From: Dyadobacter sp. MSC1_007
GTDB lineage: Bacteria; Bacteroidota; Bacteroidia; Cytophagales; Spirosomataceae
Assembly (NCBI RefSeq): GCF_023667495.1
Contig: NZ_JAMOZL010000002.1
Coordinates: 496,001-560,000, forward strand
Direction of reading: 5' to 3'
Length of the DNA: 64,000 nt
Part shown: positions 9,601 through 17,329 of the stretch, in pieces
Numbering within the stretch: the stretch's first letter is position 1
Layout of the letters: every line of letters begins with the position of its first letter
Made by a program: the position numbers and the translations under genes
The notes under the pieces: generated by a model
Seen by the model: the letters and a program-made list of their open reading frames with translations, nothing else
What the model was told of the DNA's origin: nothing
Database searches by the model: none

Positions 9601-10438
9601 AAATGCCTGCTAATGCAAGAAATGATGTGAAATAGGAGTCTTTTTTGACCTGAATGGCATTCCTGGCAGCAATTTCAAATGTGCCGAAATAGGTGAACTG
9701 GTTATGCCGATGGTTCTTATTCCATCTGCTTTTGAACGATTCCATCAGATCGAACAACTCCACGTTTTTATCCGAATTACCCGAGTCAAAGCTGGTAGAA
9801 GCGAAAATGAGGATCTTTTTCCGGTCGCTGGTGAACATGACGCCGTCGTCCATGACCATGCCATTGGAATTACTGCCTGCATTGAGCTCCCGAAAGTATT
9901 TGCCGGTAATGCCCAGCGGGTCGTTAAGGATGAACTGTTTTAAAAAAGTGCCGCCCGGCGTGAGCAATTGATTATAAGTAGCCGCTATCGCAATTCGAAT
10001 GGAGTCAGGAAGGATTTTTGATTGAATATGGGCATAATAGCTGCTGTCGATCAGCTGCGGGAAATGGCTGTATACATATTGATACACATCTTCCTGCACA
10101 TTGGGCCGCTCGGCCTGGATATTGCGGATATAGCCGTTGGTATATCGCCCGAGTGAGTCGGAAAATGCTTCCGCAAGAATCTTGGCGTCGTCCGTGGTGG
10201 TTTCTGCCGGAATATCGAGTGAGAAAACGACCTGGTTGATGATGTTTTTACTTTCCACCAAACGATTGAACTCTTCGAAGCTCTTACCTTTCGGTAAGGT
10301 GGCGAAAATACTTTCGGTTACTTTTAGCCGTGCAATACCGGCCAGAAGTATACCGACAATCAGGATCAGGCTAAGGAAAAACGCGGCTTTGTGGTTGGAA
10401 AGAAATTTATGTAGCCTTAAAAGTAGATCTCCGATCAT
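6605..10438 (-). CDS. Three-domain fusion: MMPL/RND exporter, PlsC-type acyltransferase, SAM methyltransferase
   Basis: This is a single uninterrupted 1277-residue reading frame. Residues 1 to about 800 are an RND/MMPL exporter with two transmembrane bundles and large periplasmic loops. Acidic residues lie in the membrane at about D335 (GILLDYAFH) and D724-D725 (GLGDDFSIF). Residues from about 850 to 1060 are a lysophospholipid acyltransferase domain with NHTSFLD near 898 and FPEGTRS near 965. Residues from about 1080 to 1277 are a class I methyltransferase with LDVGCGYG near 1110. The same fusion is known from flexirubin clusters of other Bacteroidota. The likely job is to acylate, methylate and move the aryl polyene. 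It is first in the leftward operon, and a promoter is visible 25 bases upstream. Confidence 0.92.
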   Translation of the reverse strand: MIGDLLLRLHKFLSNHKAAFFLSLILIVGILLAGIARLKVTESIFATLPKGKSFEEFNRLVESKNIINQVVFSLDIPAETTTDDAKILAEAFSDSLGRYTNGYIRNIQAERPNVQEDVYQYVYSHFPQLIDSSYYAHIQSKILPDSIRIAIAATYNQLLTPGGTFLKQFILNDPLGITGKYFRELNAGSNSNGMVMDDGVMFTSDRKKILIFASTSFDSGNSDKNVELFDLMESFKSRWNKNHRHNQFTYFGTFEIAARNAIQVKKDSYFTSFLALAGILILLISYYRKFLIPLYIILPGVFGAIFALGIVGYVRPEVSGISLATGAVVFGILLDYAFHFFTHLRHTQSIPVAIKEVSAPLLTGSFTTILAFSALHFANSTVLQDFSLFSSLSLLGAALFTLIALPVLLSSFSFNTKLIPNEHRSFHIPAIPTKWRSSILAVVGLLTIIFLYFARFTEFDSGFENLSIQDEELRGREEALTGINPTNEKRIYVFASDSKRAVAEEVNFNAYQKLDELRKKGRIDGFVSSGSLLIPQDLKKERLLRWQNFWTPQRKDSTFRILNQAAARNGFNAYAFNDFKNWIGGRSDQGVSLDTLFNELGIDNLIDIKASGTTFISTVVLNQKELAGVKTELRNIDGVEIFDRGELAGELLTMVKNDFNYLLLISASIVFFTLLIVYGRIELTLLSFLPMVISWIWILGIAAILGIKFNFVNVIVTTFIFGLGDDFSIFVTDGLLSRYKYGKDTLRSYQSAIALSATTTIIGTGTLFFATHPAIHSISVVSVLGIVCILFISFVFQPVLFDFFVQNRIAKKKAPVTMLPFLISISSFTYFLSGCLFLHSKLITIMFLPISRKKKRAMINKSLSFYAKTVIYSGPHVKKNFSGQEHLDMDKPVVFIANHTSFLDILLAIMLHPKIVLMVKGWVYNSPFFGPIIRYAGYIYTDDGPEENIAKVKALVADGYSVLVFPEGTRSEDGTIARFHKGAFHLAEQLGLDVQPILIHGAHDVLPKNDFLIRPGALNVRVLPRIHYADAQWGTQLRDKTKNIASYFRQAFAEFKYEMEDTAYLKHKIFTNYVFKGPVLEWYFKIKWQLESKNYAFYNNLIGNRKTILDVGCGYGYLSFFLHYKNAEREITGVDYDEEKVEIARNSYRKTDQLQFVFADIMKYNTQPQDVIFLNDVLHYLSREKQMVLLDRFATALNPGGILFIRDGITDLADKHRNTKTTEKLSTGLFAFNRKEDEFHFFSSQDICDFAQQHNLAYEMQEHSDNTSNVLFILRKP

Positions 10439-10463
10439 CGACAGGGGAAACGTGAATGTCTGA

Positions 10464-10494
10464 CAAATTTAATGAAATGTATCAGTCAGGCAAC
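10464..10494 (-). promoter_or_regulatory. Promoter of the leftward pigment operon
   Basis: Read on the minus strand, GTTG (10491-10494) is followed after 19 bases by TAAATTTG (10464-10471). The latter is a perfect TAnnTTTG -7 element. The former matches three of four bases of the -33 TTTG box. The predicted transcript start lies about 20 bases before the fusion-gene ATG at 10438. Confidence 0.6.
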
Positions 10495-10525
10495 TTTCGC
10501 GCCAGCGGCAAAGCCTGCCTGTCCG

Positions 10526-10558
10526 TTTGTCAAAACCGCAAAAAAAGATTTATTTTAC
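10526..10558 (+). promoter_or_regulatory. Probable promoter of the rightward pigment operon
   Basis: A -33 box TTTG (10526-10529) is followed after 21 bases by TATTTTAC (10551-10558), which matches six of eight positions of TAnnTTTG. It lies 26 bases before the ammonia-lyase ATG. With the opposing promoter at 10464-10494 it makes the 146-base gap a divergent control region for the whole cluster. Confidence 0.4.
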
Positions 10559-10584
10559 ACAATATTAAATTTCGCCATCTCTAA

Positions 10585-12114
10585 ATGAATCGTATTTCAT
10601 TAGCTCAGATCGAGCAGTATGCTTTTGAAAAGAAGGAATTTATCTTAGCCGAAGACGCCCTCCATCAAGTATCCAAATCCTTTGCCTTTTTAACGAATTT
10701 CTCCAAAGACAAAATCATATACGGGATCAACACGGGCTTTGGGCCGATGGCGCAATACCGGATCGAGACCGATCAGCTCAATAATCTGCAATACAACCTG
10801 ATCCGCAGCCATTCCAGCGGCATCGGGAAGCCGCTGAATGAAATCTATGCCCGCAGCGTCATGCTGGCCCGCCTCAACTCTTTTTTGCAGGCGAACTCGG
10901 GTGTAAGTACTGCTGTAATCAGCCAGTTGGTTACTTTTCTCAACAACGGCATCGTGCCCGAAATCTTCGAGCACGGTAGCGTGGGAGCGAGCGGCGACCT
11001 CGTGCAACTGTCGCACCTGGGCCTGAACCTGATCGGGGAGGGGCACGTGTATGAGCAAGGAATAAGAAGAAAAACGGCCGAAGTTTTGGCTGAAAAAAAT
11101 ATCAAACCGCTCAAAATGGAGCTGCGGGATGGTTTAGGCCTGATCAACGGCACATCCTGCATGACGGGAATGGCGGCCGTGAACCTGATCTACGCCAAAC
11201 GCCTGCTGCAATGGGCGATCGCGTCGTCGTCGATGATCAACGAGGCAATCGAGTCGTTCGACGATTCGTTTTCGAAGCAGCTTAATGCCGTCAAACACCA
11301 TAAAGGACAGCAGCTTATCGCCCAGCATATGCGCGACTTTGTGGCCGGAAGCGGCCTGATCCGCAGCCGGGAAGAGCTTTTTCGGGATGATACGGCCATG
11401 CAAAAAACCGAATTTGAGCGAAAAATACAGGAATACTATTCAATTCGCTGCGTGCCGCAAATCCTCGGACCGATCCTCGATACGATCCAATACGCGCAGG
11501 AAGTCGTTGAAAATGAACTGAATTCGACCAATGACAACCCGATCGTGAGCCCGGACGACGATAATGTTTTCCACGGCGGCAATTTCCACGGAGATTATAT
11601 TTCGTTGGAAATGGATAAAGTCAAAATCGTGCTCACGAAGCTGACCATGCTGATGGAGCGACAGCTTAACTTCCTGATGAACAGTAAGCTGAACGGTAAA
11701 TTCCCGCCTTTCCTGAATGCCGGAACGTGGGGACTAAACTTTGGCTTCCAGGGTGTGCAGTTCACAGCAACATCCACCACAGCGGAAAGTCAGTCGCTAT
11801 CGACGCCGGTTTATGTACATAGTATCCCGAACAATAATGATAATCAGGACATTGTGAGCATGGGTACGAACAGTGCCGTGATTGCCAAGCAGGTACTCGA
11901 AAACTCGTTCCAGGTGATGGCTATTCATATTATGGCCATTTGTCAGGCGATAGACCTGCTGCATCCGGAGGAAAAGGAGAAGTTATCGCCGAATGCTAAA
12001 TCGGTTTATAACCAGATCCGTCAGAAGGCCAAATTTGTAACAGACGACGTACCGCAATCCGAAAGCATTGCGGCCGTTTTTGAATATATTAAAGAAACCC
12101 CATTTCAATTATGA
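10585..12114 (+). CDS. Aromatic amino acid ammonia-lyase, probable tyrosine ammonia-lyase
   Basis: This 509-residue member of the HAL/PAL/TAL family has the MIO-forming triad A135-S136-G137 inside GSVGASGDLVQLSHL. The segments YNLIRSHSSG, NSTNDNPIV, GGNFHGDYISLEMDK and SIPNNNDNQDIVSMGT agree almost residue for residue with my memory of the F. johnsoniae tyrosine ammonia-lyase. That enzyme releases ammonia from tyrosine to give 4-coumarate, the aryl starter of flexirubin. The Ser-His pair in the selectivity loop is also typical of histidine ammonia-lyases, so sequence alone does not exclude histidine. The pigment neighbours argue strongly for tyrosine. The stop overlaps the fabG start by 4 bases, so translation is coupled. 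Confidence 0.93.
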   Translation: MNRISLAQIEQYAFEKKEFILAEDALHQVSKSFAFLTNFSKDKIIYGINTGFGPMAQYRIETDQLNNLQYNLIRSHSSGIGKPLNEIYARSVMLARLNSFLQANSGVSTAVISQLVTFLNNGIVPEIFEHGSVGASGDLVQLSHLGLNLIGEGHVYEQGIRRKTAEVLAEKNIKPLKMELRDGLGLINGTSCMTGMAAVNLIYAKRLLQWAIASSSMINEAIESFDDSFSKQLNAVKHHKGQQLIAQHMRDFVAGSGLIRSREELFRDDTAMQKTEFERKIQEYYSIRCVPQILGPILDTIQYAQEVVENELNSTNDNPIVSPDDDNVFHGGNFHGDYISLEMDKVKIVLTKLTMLMERQLNFLMNSKLNGKFPPFLNAGTWGLNFGFQGVQFTATSTTAESQSLSTPVYVHSIPNNNDNQDIVSMGTNSAVIAKQVLENSFQVMAIHIMAICQAIDLLHPEEKEKLSPNAKSVYNQIRQKAKFVTDDVPQSESIAAVFEYIKETPFQL

Positions 12115-12842
12115 GTTGTGCATTGGTGACGGGCGCGTCCCGGGGACTCGGCAGGGCCATTGCGGTGCAGCTCGCCAAAGACCACGGGTTGCATATTTTA
12201 GTCAATTATTCATCGAACCAGGCTGCTGCCGAAGAGACATTAGCTGAGATCCAGGCTGCTGGCGGGAGCGGGGAATTGCTGCCATTTAATGTCCAGACGA
12301 AAGTAGAAGTGGATAAAGCGTTGAATGGTTGGAGGGAAAAGAACGAAGATAAGTTTATCAGTGTTCTCGTGAATAATGCCGGGATTACGCGGGATGGGCT
12401 CTTTATGTGGATGCCTGAAAAAGATTGGGACGACGTTCTGAACATTTCCACCAAGGGACTTTTCAATGTAACCCAGAATGCGATCCAGCAGATGTTGCGC
12501 AAGCGTTCGGGGCGTATTATTAACATTGCGTCGGTTTCAGGGATGAAAGGTGTTGCCGGACAAACCAACTATTCCGCTGCGAAAGGCGCCATCATTTCAG
12601 CAACGAAGGCGCTTGCACAAGAGGTGGCCAAACGCAAAATAACAGTGAATGCAGTGGCGCCAGGTTTCATCGTGAGCGACATGACCAAGGACCTTAATGA
12701 GCAGGAATTGAAGCAAATGATCCCGATGAACCGGTTCGGAAAGGCCGATGAAGTGGCGCACCTGGTGAGTTTTCTCGCTTCGGATAAAGCTGCTTACATT
12801 ACAGGGGAAGTTATCAATATCAACGGAGGAATATACTCTTAA
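12111..12842 (+). CDS. fabG: 3-oxoacyl-ACP reductase, FabG-like
   Basis: This 243-residue short-chain dehydrogenase/reductase has the NADPH motif TGASRGLG (7-14), NNAG (88-91) and catalytic residues S141, Y154 and K158 in the usual spacing. It closes with the FabG-type segment YITGEVININGG. It should reduce the 3-oxo group of the growing ACP-bound polyene to the 3-hydroxy form before dehydration, the role shown for ketoreductases in aryl-polyene synthesis. Its start overlaps the ammonia-lyase stop (ATGA) and the next ketosynthase begins 2 bases after its stop, so it is locked into the pigment operon. It is unlikely to be the housekeeping fatty-acid reductase. Confidence 0.93.
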   Translation: MSCALVTGASRGLGRAIAVQLAKDHGLHILVNYSSNQAAAEETLAEIQAAGGSGELLPFNVQTKVEVDKALNGWREKNEDKFISVLVNNAGITRDGLFMWMPEKDWDDVLNISTKGLFNVTQNAIQQMLRKRSGRIINIASVSGMKGVAGQTNYSAAKGAIISATKALAQEVAKRKITVNAVAPGFIVSDMTKDLNEQELKQMIPMNRFGKADEVAHLVSFLASDKAAYITGEVININGGIYS

Positions 12843-12844
12843 CA

Positions 12845-14062
12845 ATGAGCCACAGGGTTGTCATTACCGGTATCGGAATTTACTCTTGCCTGGGTCAAAA
12901 CCTGGACGAGGTGACGAAGTCGTTGTATGCCGGTAAAAGTGGCATTGTGTTCGATCAGGTTAGAAAAGACTTTGGTTTCCGTTCTGCATTGACGGGTATG
13001 GTCCAGGAACCTGACCTTAAAAACTACCTCTCGCGCAGGCAGCGCTTAGGTATGCACCAGCCCGCCGTGTATGCGTACATGGCCACGCGCGAGGCATTGG
13101 AGCAATCAGGACTGGATATTGATTTCCTGGAAAAGACCGAAACCGGCATCATTTACGGCAATGACAGCACCGCGGCGTCGGTGGTGGAGGCCGTTGACAA
13201 GGCGAAGGAGAAGCATGATACTACATTAATAGGAAGCGGTGCTATTTTTCAGAATATGAATAGCACCGTGAATATGAACCTTTCCACGATATTTAAGTTG
13301 AAAGGGATCAATTTTACACTGAGCGCGGCTTGCGCGTCCGGCTCGCATTCGATTGGCATGGGTTACCTGATGATCAGCCAGGGATTGCAGGAGCGGATTA
13401 TTTGCGGCGGGGCGCAGGAGATCAATGCAGCCGCTATGGCCAGCTTTGATGGCCTCGGTACTTTCTCGGTGCGGGAAACGGAGCCGGAAAAGGCTTCCCG
13501 TCCATTCGATCGCGACCGCGATGGGCTGATTCCGAGCGGAGGAGCGGCCACCGTAATCCTCGAATCGTACGAGTCGGCCGTTAAAAGAGGGGCGCCGATC
13601 CTGGGTGAGCTCATCGGTTATGGGTTTTCTTCCAATGGCGACCATATTTCCAACCCGAGCATCGACGGCCAGAGCCGTTCGCTGCAAATGGCGCTCCGGC
13701 AGGCGGGAATTGGCACTTCGGACGTGGATTACATCAACGCGCACGCAACGTCTACACCGGTGGGCGACGGCAGTGAGGCCAGGGCTATATTTGAAGTTTT
13801 CGGTGCGGATGTGCCTGTTAGTTCTACCAAATCGATGACCGGCCATGAGTGCTGGATGGCAGGTGCGAGCGAGATCGTTTATTCGTTGCTCATGATGCAT
13901 AATTCATTCATTGCCCCGAATATCAACTTTGAGAACCCTGATGAAGATTCCGCGCGGATCAATATCATTCCCGAAACCCGTGAACAGAAAATAGATTGCT
14001 TTCTCTCCAATTCTTTTGGCTTCGGCGGGACCAATTCGACGCTGATTATTAAGAAGATCTGA
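12845..14062 (+). CDS. Beta-ketoacyl-ACP synthase, FabF-like, catalytic
   Basis: This 405-residue ketosynthase keeps the full active site: C163 in SAACASGSHSIG, H300 in NAHATSTPVGDG, K329 and H334 in STKSMTGHE. The C-terminal GFGGTNSTLI is typical of FabF/KAS II proteins. It catalyses decarboxylative condensation of malonyl-ACP onto the aryl starter or growing chain. It is one of three cysteine-bearing ketosynthases in the cluster, beside those at 16247 and 18252, and is the closest in length to canonical FabF. It follows fabG by 2 bases. A 201-base gap with promoter-like elements separates it from the first acyl carrier protein. Which step it performs cannot be read from sequence. Confidence 0.92.
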   Translation: MSHRVVITGIGIYSCLGQNLDEVTKSLYAGKSGIVFDQVRKDFGFRSALTGMVQEPDLKNYLSRRQRLGMHQPAVYAYMATREALEQSGLDIDFLEKTETGIIYGNDSTAASVVEAVDKAKEKHDTTLIGSGAIFQNMNSTVNMNLSTIFKLKGINFTLSAACASGSHSIGMGYLMISQGLQERIICGGAQEINAAAMASFDGLGTFSVRETEPEKASRPFDRDRDGLIPSGGAATVILESYESAVKRGAPILGELIGYGFSSNGDHISNPSIDGQSRSLQMALRQAGIGTSDVDYINAHATSTPVGDGSEARAIFEVFGADVPVSSTKSMTGHECWMAGASEIVYSLLMMHNSFIAPNINFENPDEDSARINIIPETREQKIDCFLSNSFGFGGTNSTLIIKKI

Positions 14063-14202
14063 TTTTCTCTCTATAAAACAACTTCTACAACTTCGTGAAC
14101 GGCAGTTCTCCACTGCCGGAATTTTGTATTTTTGTCTACCTCCAATATTCCACCCTGCCACTGCAATGAATTTGCATTCAAATTATTGTGTGAGGGAGAT
14201 AT

Positions 14203-14258
14203 TATATTTGAATATTTGGGAATATTTTTAAACTATCAGCAAGAATAAACTAATTTTG
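14203..14258 (+). promoter_or_regulatory. Internal promoter elements before the first ACP gene
   Basis: Two perfect TAnnTTTG elements lie here: TATATTTG at 14203-14210 and TAATTTTG at 14251-14258. A third, TATTTTTG, is at 14127-14134. None has a TTTG at ideal -33 spacing. A small hairpin, GGCAGT/ACTGCC at 14101-14117, precedes them. The 201-base gap is the largest within the rightward cluster, so a second transcription unit may start here. Confidence 0.45.
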
Positions 14259-14263
14259 TAGCC

Positions 14264-14530
14264 ATGTATGCTAACGATGTAAAAATGAGTTGGGAAGAAG
14301 TTATTGAAGAGACCAGAGATTTTTTGTCTGAGGAGTTTGAGGTGGACCGGGATCTGATTCTTCCTGAAAATAGTCTGAAAGATACGCTGGACCTGGACAG
14401 TCTCGACTACGTGGATCTGGTAGTACTGATTGATGAAAACCTCAACGTCAAGCTGACAGGGGAAGATTTCAAAGAAATTGTCACATTTGGTGATTTCTAT
14501 CAGCTTGTCCGTAAGAAACTTGCATTGTAG
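14264..14530 (+). CDS. Acyl carrier protein 1 of the pigment cluster
   Basis: This 88-residue acidic four-helix protein carries the phosphopantetheine attachment serine S46 in DLDSLDYVDL. It should tether the aryl polyene intermediates during extension. The -7 element at 14251-14258 ends only 6 bases before the first ATG, so a transcript from it would have almost no leader for that start. The second in-frame ATG at 14285 (MSWEEVIEE, giving 81 residues) may therefore be the true start, and it also fits usual ACP length better. The LpxL-type acyltransferase begins 2 bases after the stop. A second ACP is encoded at 17980. Confidence 0.9.
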   Translation: MYANDVKMSWEEVIEETRDFLSEEFEVDRDLILPENSLKDTLDLDSLDYVDLVVLIDENLNVKLTGEDFKEIVTFGDFYQLVRKKLAL

Positions 14531-14532
14531 TA

Positions 14533-15402
14533 ATGAGCCGTTGGGACGGTAAGACCAAGGGATCCTTAACGGGTTATAAAATTTTCCTGTTCTTTATCAA
14601 TACATTAGGTCTGGATTTCGCTTATGGCCTTTTACGGGTAGTTACTTTTTACTACTATCTGTTTGCCGCGAAACCCAGACGCGCACTTTTAGATTTTTAT
14701 CATAATACCCTTCACATAACAGGCCCGGAAGCAAGAACGCTGGTTCGCAGAAACTTCTACATTTTCGGGCAAACACTGGTCGACAGGGCTGCTTTCCTGC
14801 TCGGTAAGGACCGGAAATTCTCGCACGTTTTTGAAAACGAGCAATACCTGATCGACATCCGCGATACAGGTAAAGGTGGGATTTTGCTGAGTGCGCACCT
14901 GGGTAACTGGGAGACTGCCGGTAACCTGCTTAAAGGCCGCATTACGCCAACGATCAACATCGTTATGCTCGATGCCGAGGTCGAAAATATCAAGAAGTAT
15001 ATGGACCTGTCCACGGGCGGGTCGCGGTTTAAGGTGATAGCGATCAAAAACGATCTTTCACACATTATAGCTATTCGCAATGCATTGATAAACAATGAAT
15101 TTGTGGCTATCCACGCGGATCGTTACATGGAAGGTGCCAGGTTTATCGAGCTGGACTTCCTCGGCCGGAAAGCCAAATTTCCACAAGGACCGTTTGTGAT
15201 CGCGTCCAAATTCGATGCGCCGGTCACATTCGTATTTGCGGCCAAGGACGGGAAATACAGTTACCATCTCAGCGCGACATTGCCAATTGAAGGTAAAATG
15301 AAGCCAGAAGAAATTGCGCGGTTATATGTCGCGGAACTGGAAAGGAAGGTGCGGGAGTATCCCGAGCAGTGGTTCAATTATTTCGATTTTTTTCAAGCAT
15401 GA
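14533..15402 (+). CDS. LpxL/HtrB-type lipid A acyltransferase-like protein
   Basis: This 289-residue protein of the LpxL/HtrB family has the HX4E catalytic motif as H122-LGNW-E127. The hydrophobic region at about residues 16-45 fits a membrane anchor near the N terminus. The family transfers acyl chains from ACP to lipid A. In aryl-polyene and flexirubin clusters the homologue is thought to move the polyene acyl chain from its ACP onto a lipid carrier at the inner membrane. Its place directly after an ACP gene and overlapping a dehydratase gene by 4 bases supports a cluster-specific role rather than general lipid A synthesis. Confidence 0.85.
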   Translation: MSRWDGKTKGSLTGYKIFLFFINTLGLDFAYGLLRVVTFYYYLFAAKPRRALLDFYHNTLHITGPEARTLVRRNFYIFGQTLVDRAAFLLGKDRKFSHVFENEQYLIDIRDTGKGGILLSAHLGNWETAGNLLKGRITPTINIVMLDAEVENIKKYMDLSTGGSRFKVIAIKNDLSHIIAIRNALINNEFVAIHADRYMEGARFIELDFLGRKAKFPQGPFVIASKFDAPVTFVFAAKDGKYSYHLSATLPIEGKMKPEEIARLYVAELERKVREYPEQWFNYFDFFQA

Positions 15403-15818
15403 TCATTGGCAAGGAAGCCATTACCGACTACATTCCGCATCGCCCGCCTTTCGTGATGGTCGACAAGCTGCTCAGCGCGACCCGCGAGCGGTTCGAGTCC
15501 GAATTTGAGATCGAAAGGACGAATTTGCTGGTAAGCAATGGTTTTTTTCAAGAAACAGGACTCATTGAGAACGTTGCGCAAACCTGCGCTGCGGCATTCG
15601 GTTATCTGGACCGGGAGGAAGCCGGGGAGCCCAGGATCGGGTTCATCGGGGCGGTCAGTAAACTGCATGTATTTGAGCTTCCAGTCGTCGGATCCACGAT
15701 CCGGACCGTGGTAACCCCATTGCATCAGTTAGGAAATATTTACCTCATAAAGGGCGAAATTTTCGCGGAAGGGCGTATATTGCTGGGTTGTGAAATGAAA
15801 ATTGTAGTAACCGAGTAA
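15399..15818 (+). CDS. 3-hydroxyacyl-ACP dehydratase-like hot-dog protein (ApeP-like)
   Basis: Read from the ATG at 15399 the protein has 139 residues. That start overlaps the preceding stop (ATGA) and opens directly into the conserved N terminus, so I prefer it to the in-frame ATG 30 bases upstream. H14 in YIPHRPPFVMVDKL and E57 in GLIENVAQTCA match the catalytic His and Glu of single hot-dog dehydratases. In aryl-polyene synthesis two different dehydratase subunits act together (ApeI and ApeP in E. coli). Here the partner is probably the FabZ-like protein at 21751. The reaction is dehydration of 3-hydroxyacyl-ACP to the enoyl form that builds the polyene. Confidence 0.85.
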   Translation: MIIGKEAITDYIPHRPPFVMVDKLLSATRERFESEFEIERTNLLVSNGFFQETGLIENVAQTCAAAFGYLDREEAGEPRIGFIGAVSKLHVFELPVVGSTIRTVVTPLHQLGNIYLIKGEIFAEGRILLGCEMKIVVTE

Positions 15819-15824
15819 CCCCTA

Positions 15825-16250
15825 ATGATTGATTTCATGATTTCTTGCGAAATTGAAATAGATATAAGATTTAGTGAAACAGATGCCATGGGCGTGGTCT
15901 GGCATGGCAACTATCTGAAATTTTTTGAAGACGGTCGGGAAGCATTCGGCAAGGCTCACGGACTGGAATATCTGACTATTTTCGACAAAGGTTACGTGAC
16001 GCCGATCGTCAAATCGGAAATTGACCACAAGGCGCCGGTTTATTACGGGCAGGCTATTAAAGTGATTACCAGGTACATTCCCACCAAATCGGCCAAGATA
16101 CAGTTTGAGTATGAAGTGATCAACCTTTCGACCGGAGAGCTTTGTGCTGTCGGTAAGACGATGCAGGTTTTTCTGGACAAGGATTCGCGGGTGCTGGAAC
16201 TTATCACGCCGGACTTTTACAGGGAATGGAAAGAAAGTTATAATTTATGA
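15825..16250 (+). CDS. Acyl-CoA/ACP thioesterase, 4HBT (YbgC/FadM-type)
   Basis: This 141-residue hot-dog fold protein has the 4-hydroxybenzoyl-CoA thioesterase signature FSETDAMGVVWHGNYLKFFE, with catalytic D20 and nearby H27. It would hydrolyse an acyl thioester, either releasing the finished polyene or clearing stalled chains from ACP. A second ATG at 15837 (MISCEIEID) is an equally good start and brings the length close to YbgC. The stop overlaps the next ketosynthase gene by 4 bases. Similar thioesterases accompany aryl-polyene clusters. Confidence 0.88.
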   Translation: MIDFMISCEIEIDIRFSETDAMGVVWHGNYLKFFEDGREAFGKAHGLEYLTIFDKGYVTPIVKSEIDHKAPVYYGQAIKVITRYIPTKSAKIQFEYEVINLSTGELCAVGKTMQVFLDKDSRVLELITPDFYREWKESYNL

Positions 16251-17329
16251 TTTACATCGGGTCCGAGGTGATGGTCAGCCCGTTGGGGATGACGGCGGAG
16301 GAGAATTGGAATTCACTCCTGGCTAACCGTTCGGGCATCGCACCGGCCGATCGAGCCGGTTTTGCAGGAGAACAAGTCTGGTTGTCCAAAATACCTTCCA
16401 TTACAGGTTCCCGGCGCTTCGAAAAGCTGGTTATGCAAGCCATGACGCAGATCGAAAAAGGCATTGACCGTTCGATCCTGAGCTCTTCCAGAACCATTGT
16501 ACTGCTGAGTTCCACGAAAGGCGAGCTCGAAGACGACATTAATGACCCATTCGGAAGCATTGCGGGTGTTTTGGTGAGGCAGTTCAAACTGGCAAATCAG
16601 CCTTTGATTATCTCAAACGCCTGTATTTCAGGCGTCCTGGCGATCAACACTGCGGGTGGTTTTATCGATGCAGGGATTTATGATCATGCTATTGTCATTG
16701 GCTGCGATGTCGTTTCGGATTTCGTGGTTTACGGGTTTCAATCGCTTTTTGCGATCAGTAACAAGCCATGCGCCCCATTCGACGCTGGTCGAAATGGCAT
16801 CAGCATGGGTGAGGGATGTGGTGCAATGGTCGTCTCTTCTGACCGGGCTGTTTTCAAGAATAATCCGTTAGAACTGCTTACGGGCACCAGCGCGAATGAC
16901 GCCAATCATATTTCAGGACCTTCCCGGACCGGAGAAGGGTTATTCAGAAGTGTATCCAGGACGCTCACAAGGCACGGGGTAATGCCCGGGGATATCGATT
17001 TTATATGTGCCCATGGAACAGGAACGGTCTTTAATGACGAAATGGAAGCCATCGCATTCGATCGCCTTGCACTTTCACGAGTTCCCCTGAACAGTATGAA
17101 AGGCTATTTCGGGCATACATTAGGGGCAGCCGGACTCATTGAAACGGCGACCTCAATGCAGATGATGCGCCACGGTGTCTTACTCAAAAGCCAGGGCTTT
17201 ATGAATACCGGAACATCGATTCCATTAAATGTGATTACCGCGAACGAGGACAAGAAACTGAATACCATATTGAAAACAGCGTCCGGCTTTGGCGGGGGGA
17301 ACGCCTCTTTGATGATCAGGAAAATATGA
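16247..17329 (+). CDS. Beta-ketoacyl synthase of the pigment cluster, catalytic
   Basis: This 360-residue ketosynthase retains the nucleophile C126 in SNACISGVLAI, the first histidine in CAHGTGTVFNDE and the Lys-His pair in MKGYFGHTLGAAG. The end is GFGGGNASLMIRK. It is about 45 residues shorter than FabF, mostly in the N-terminal half. It overlaps the thioesterase gene by 4 bases and the following half-length ketosynthase-like gene by 4 bases. That tight coupling suggests the two products are made in fixed ratio and may pair. Its substrate is not readable from sequence. Confidence 0.88.
   Translation: MIYIGSEVMVSPLGMTAEENWNSLLANRSGIAPADRAGFAGEQVWLSKIPSITGSRRFEKLVMQAMTQIEKGIDRSILSSSRTIVLLSSTKGELEDDINDPFGSIAGVLVRQFKLANQPLIISNACISGVLAINTAGGFIDAGIYDHAIVIGCDVVSDFVVYGFQSLFAISNKPCAPFDAGRNGISMGEGCGAMVVSSDRAVFKNNPLELLTGTSANDANHISGPSRTGEGLFRSVSRTLTRHGVMPGDIDFICAHGTGTVFNDEMEAIAFDRLALSRVPLNSMKGYFGHTLGAAGLIETATSMQMMRHGVLLKSQGFMNTGTSIPLNVITANEDKKLNTILKTASGFGGGNASLMIRKI

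Noticed and set aside
10585..12114. Assignment of the ammonia-lyase as a histidine-utilisation HutH
   Set aside because: No urocanase or other hut gene is near. The detailed sequence matches the tyrosine-specific F. johnsoniae enzyme, and the neighbours make a pigment.
13226..13900. 224-codon minus-strand frame inside the ketosynthase gene at 12845
   Set aside because: It lies fully within a strongly supported gene and is rich in His and Arg, as antisense shadows of GC-rich coding DNA often are.
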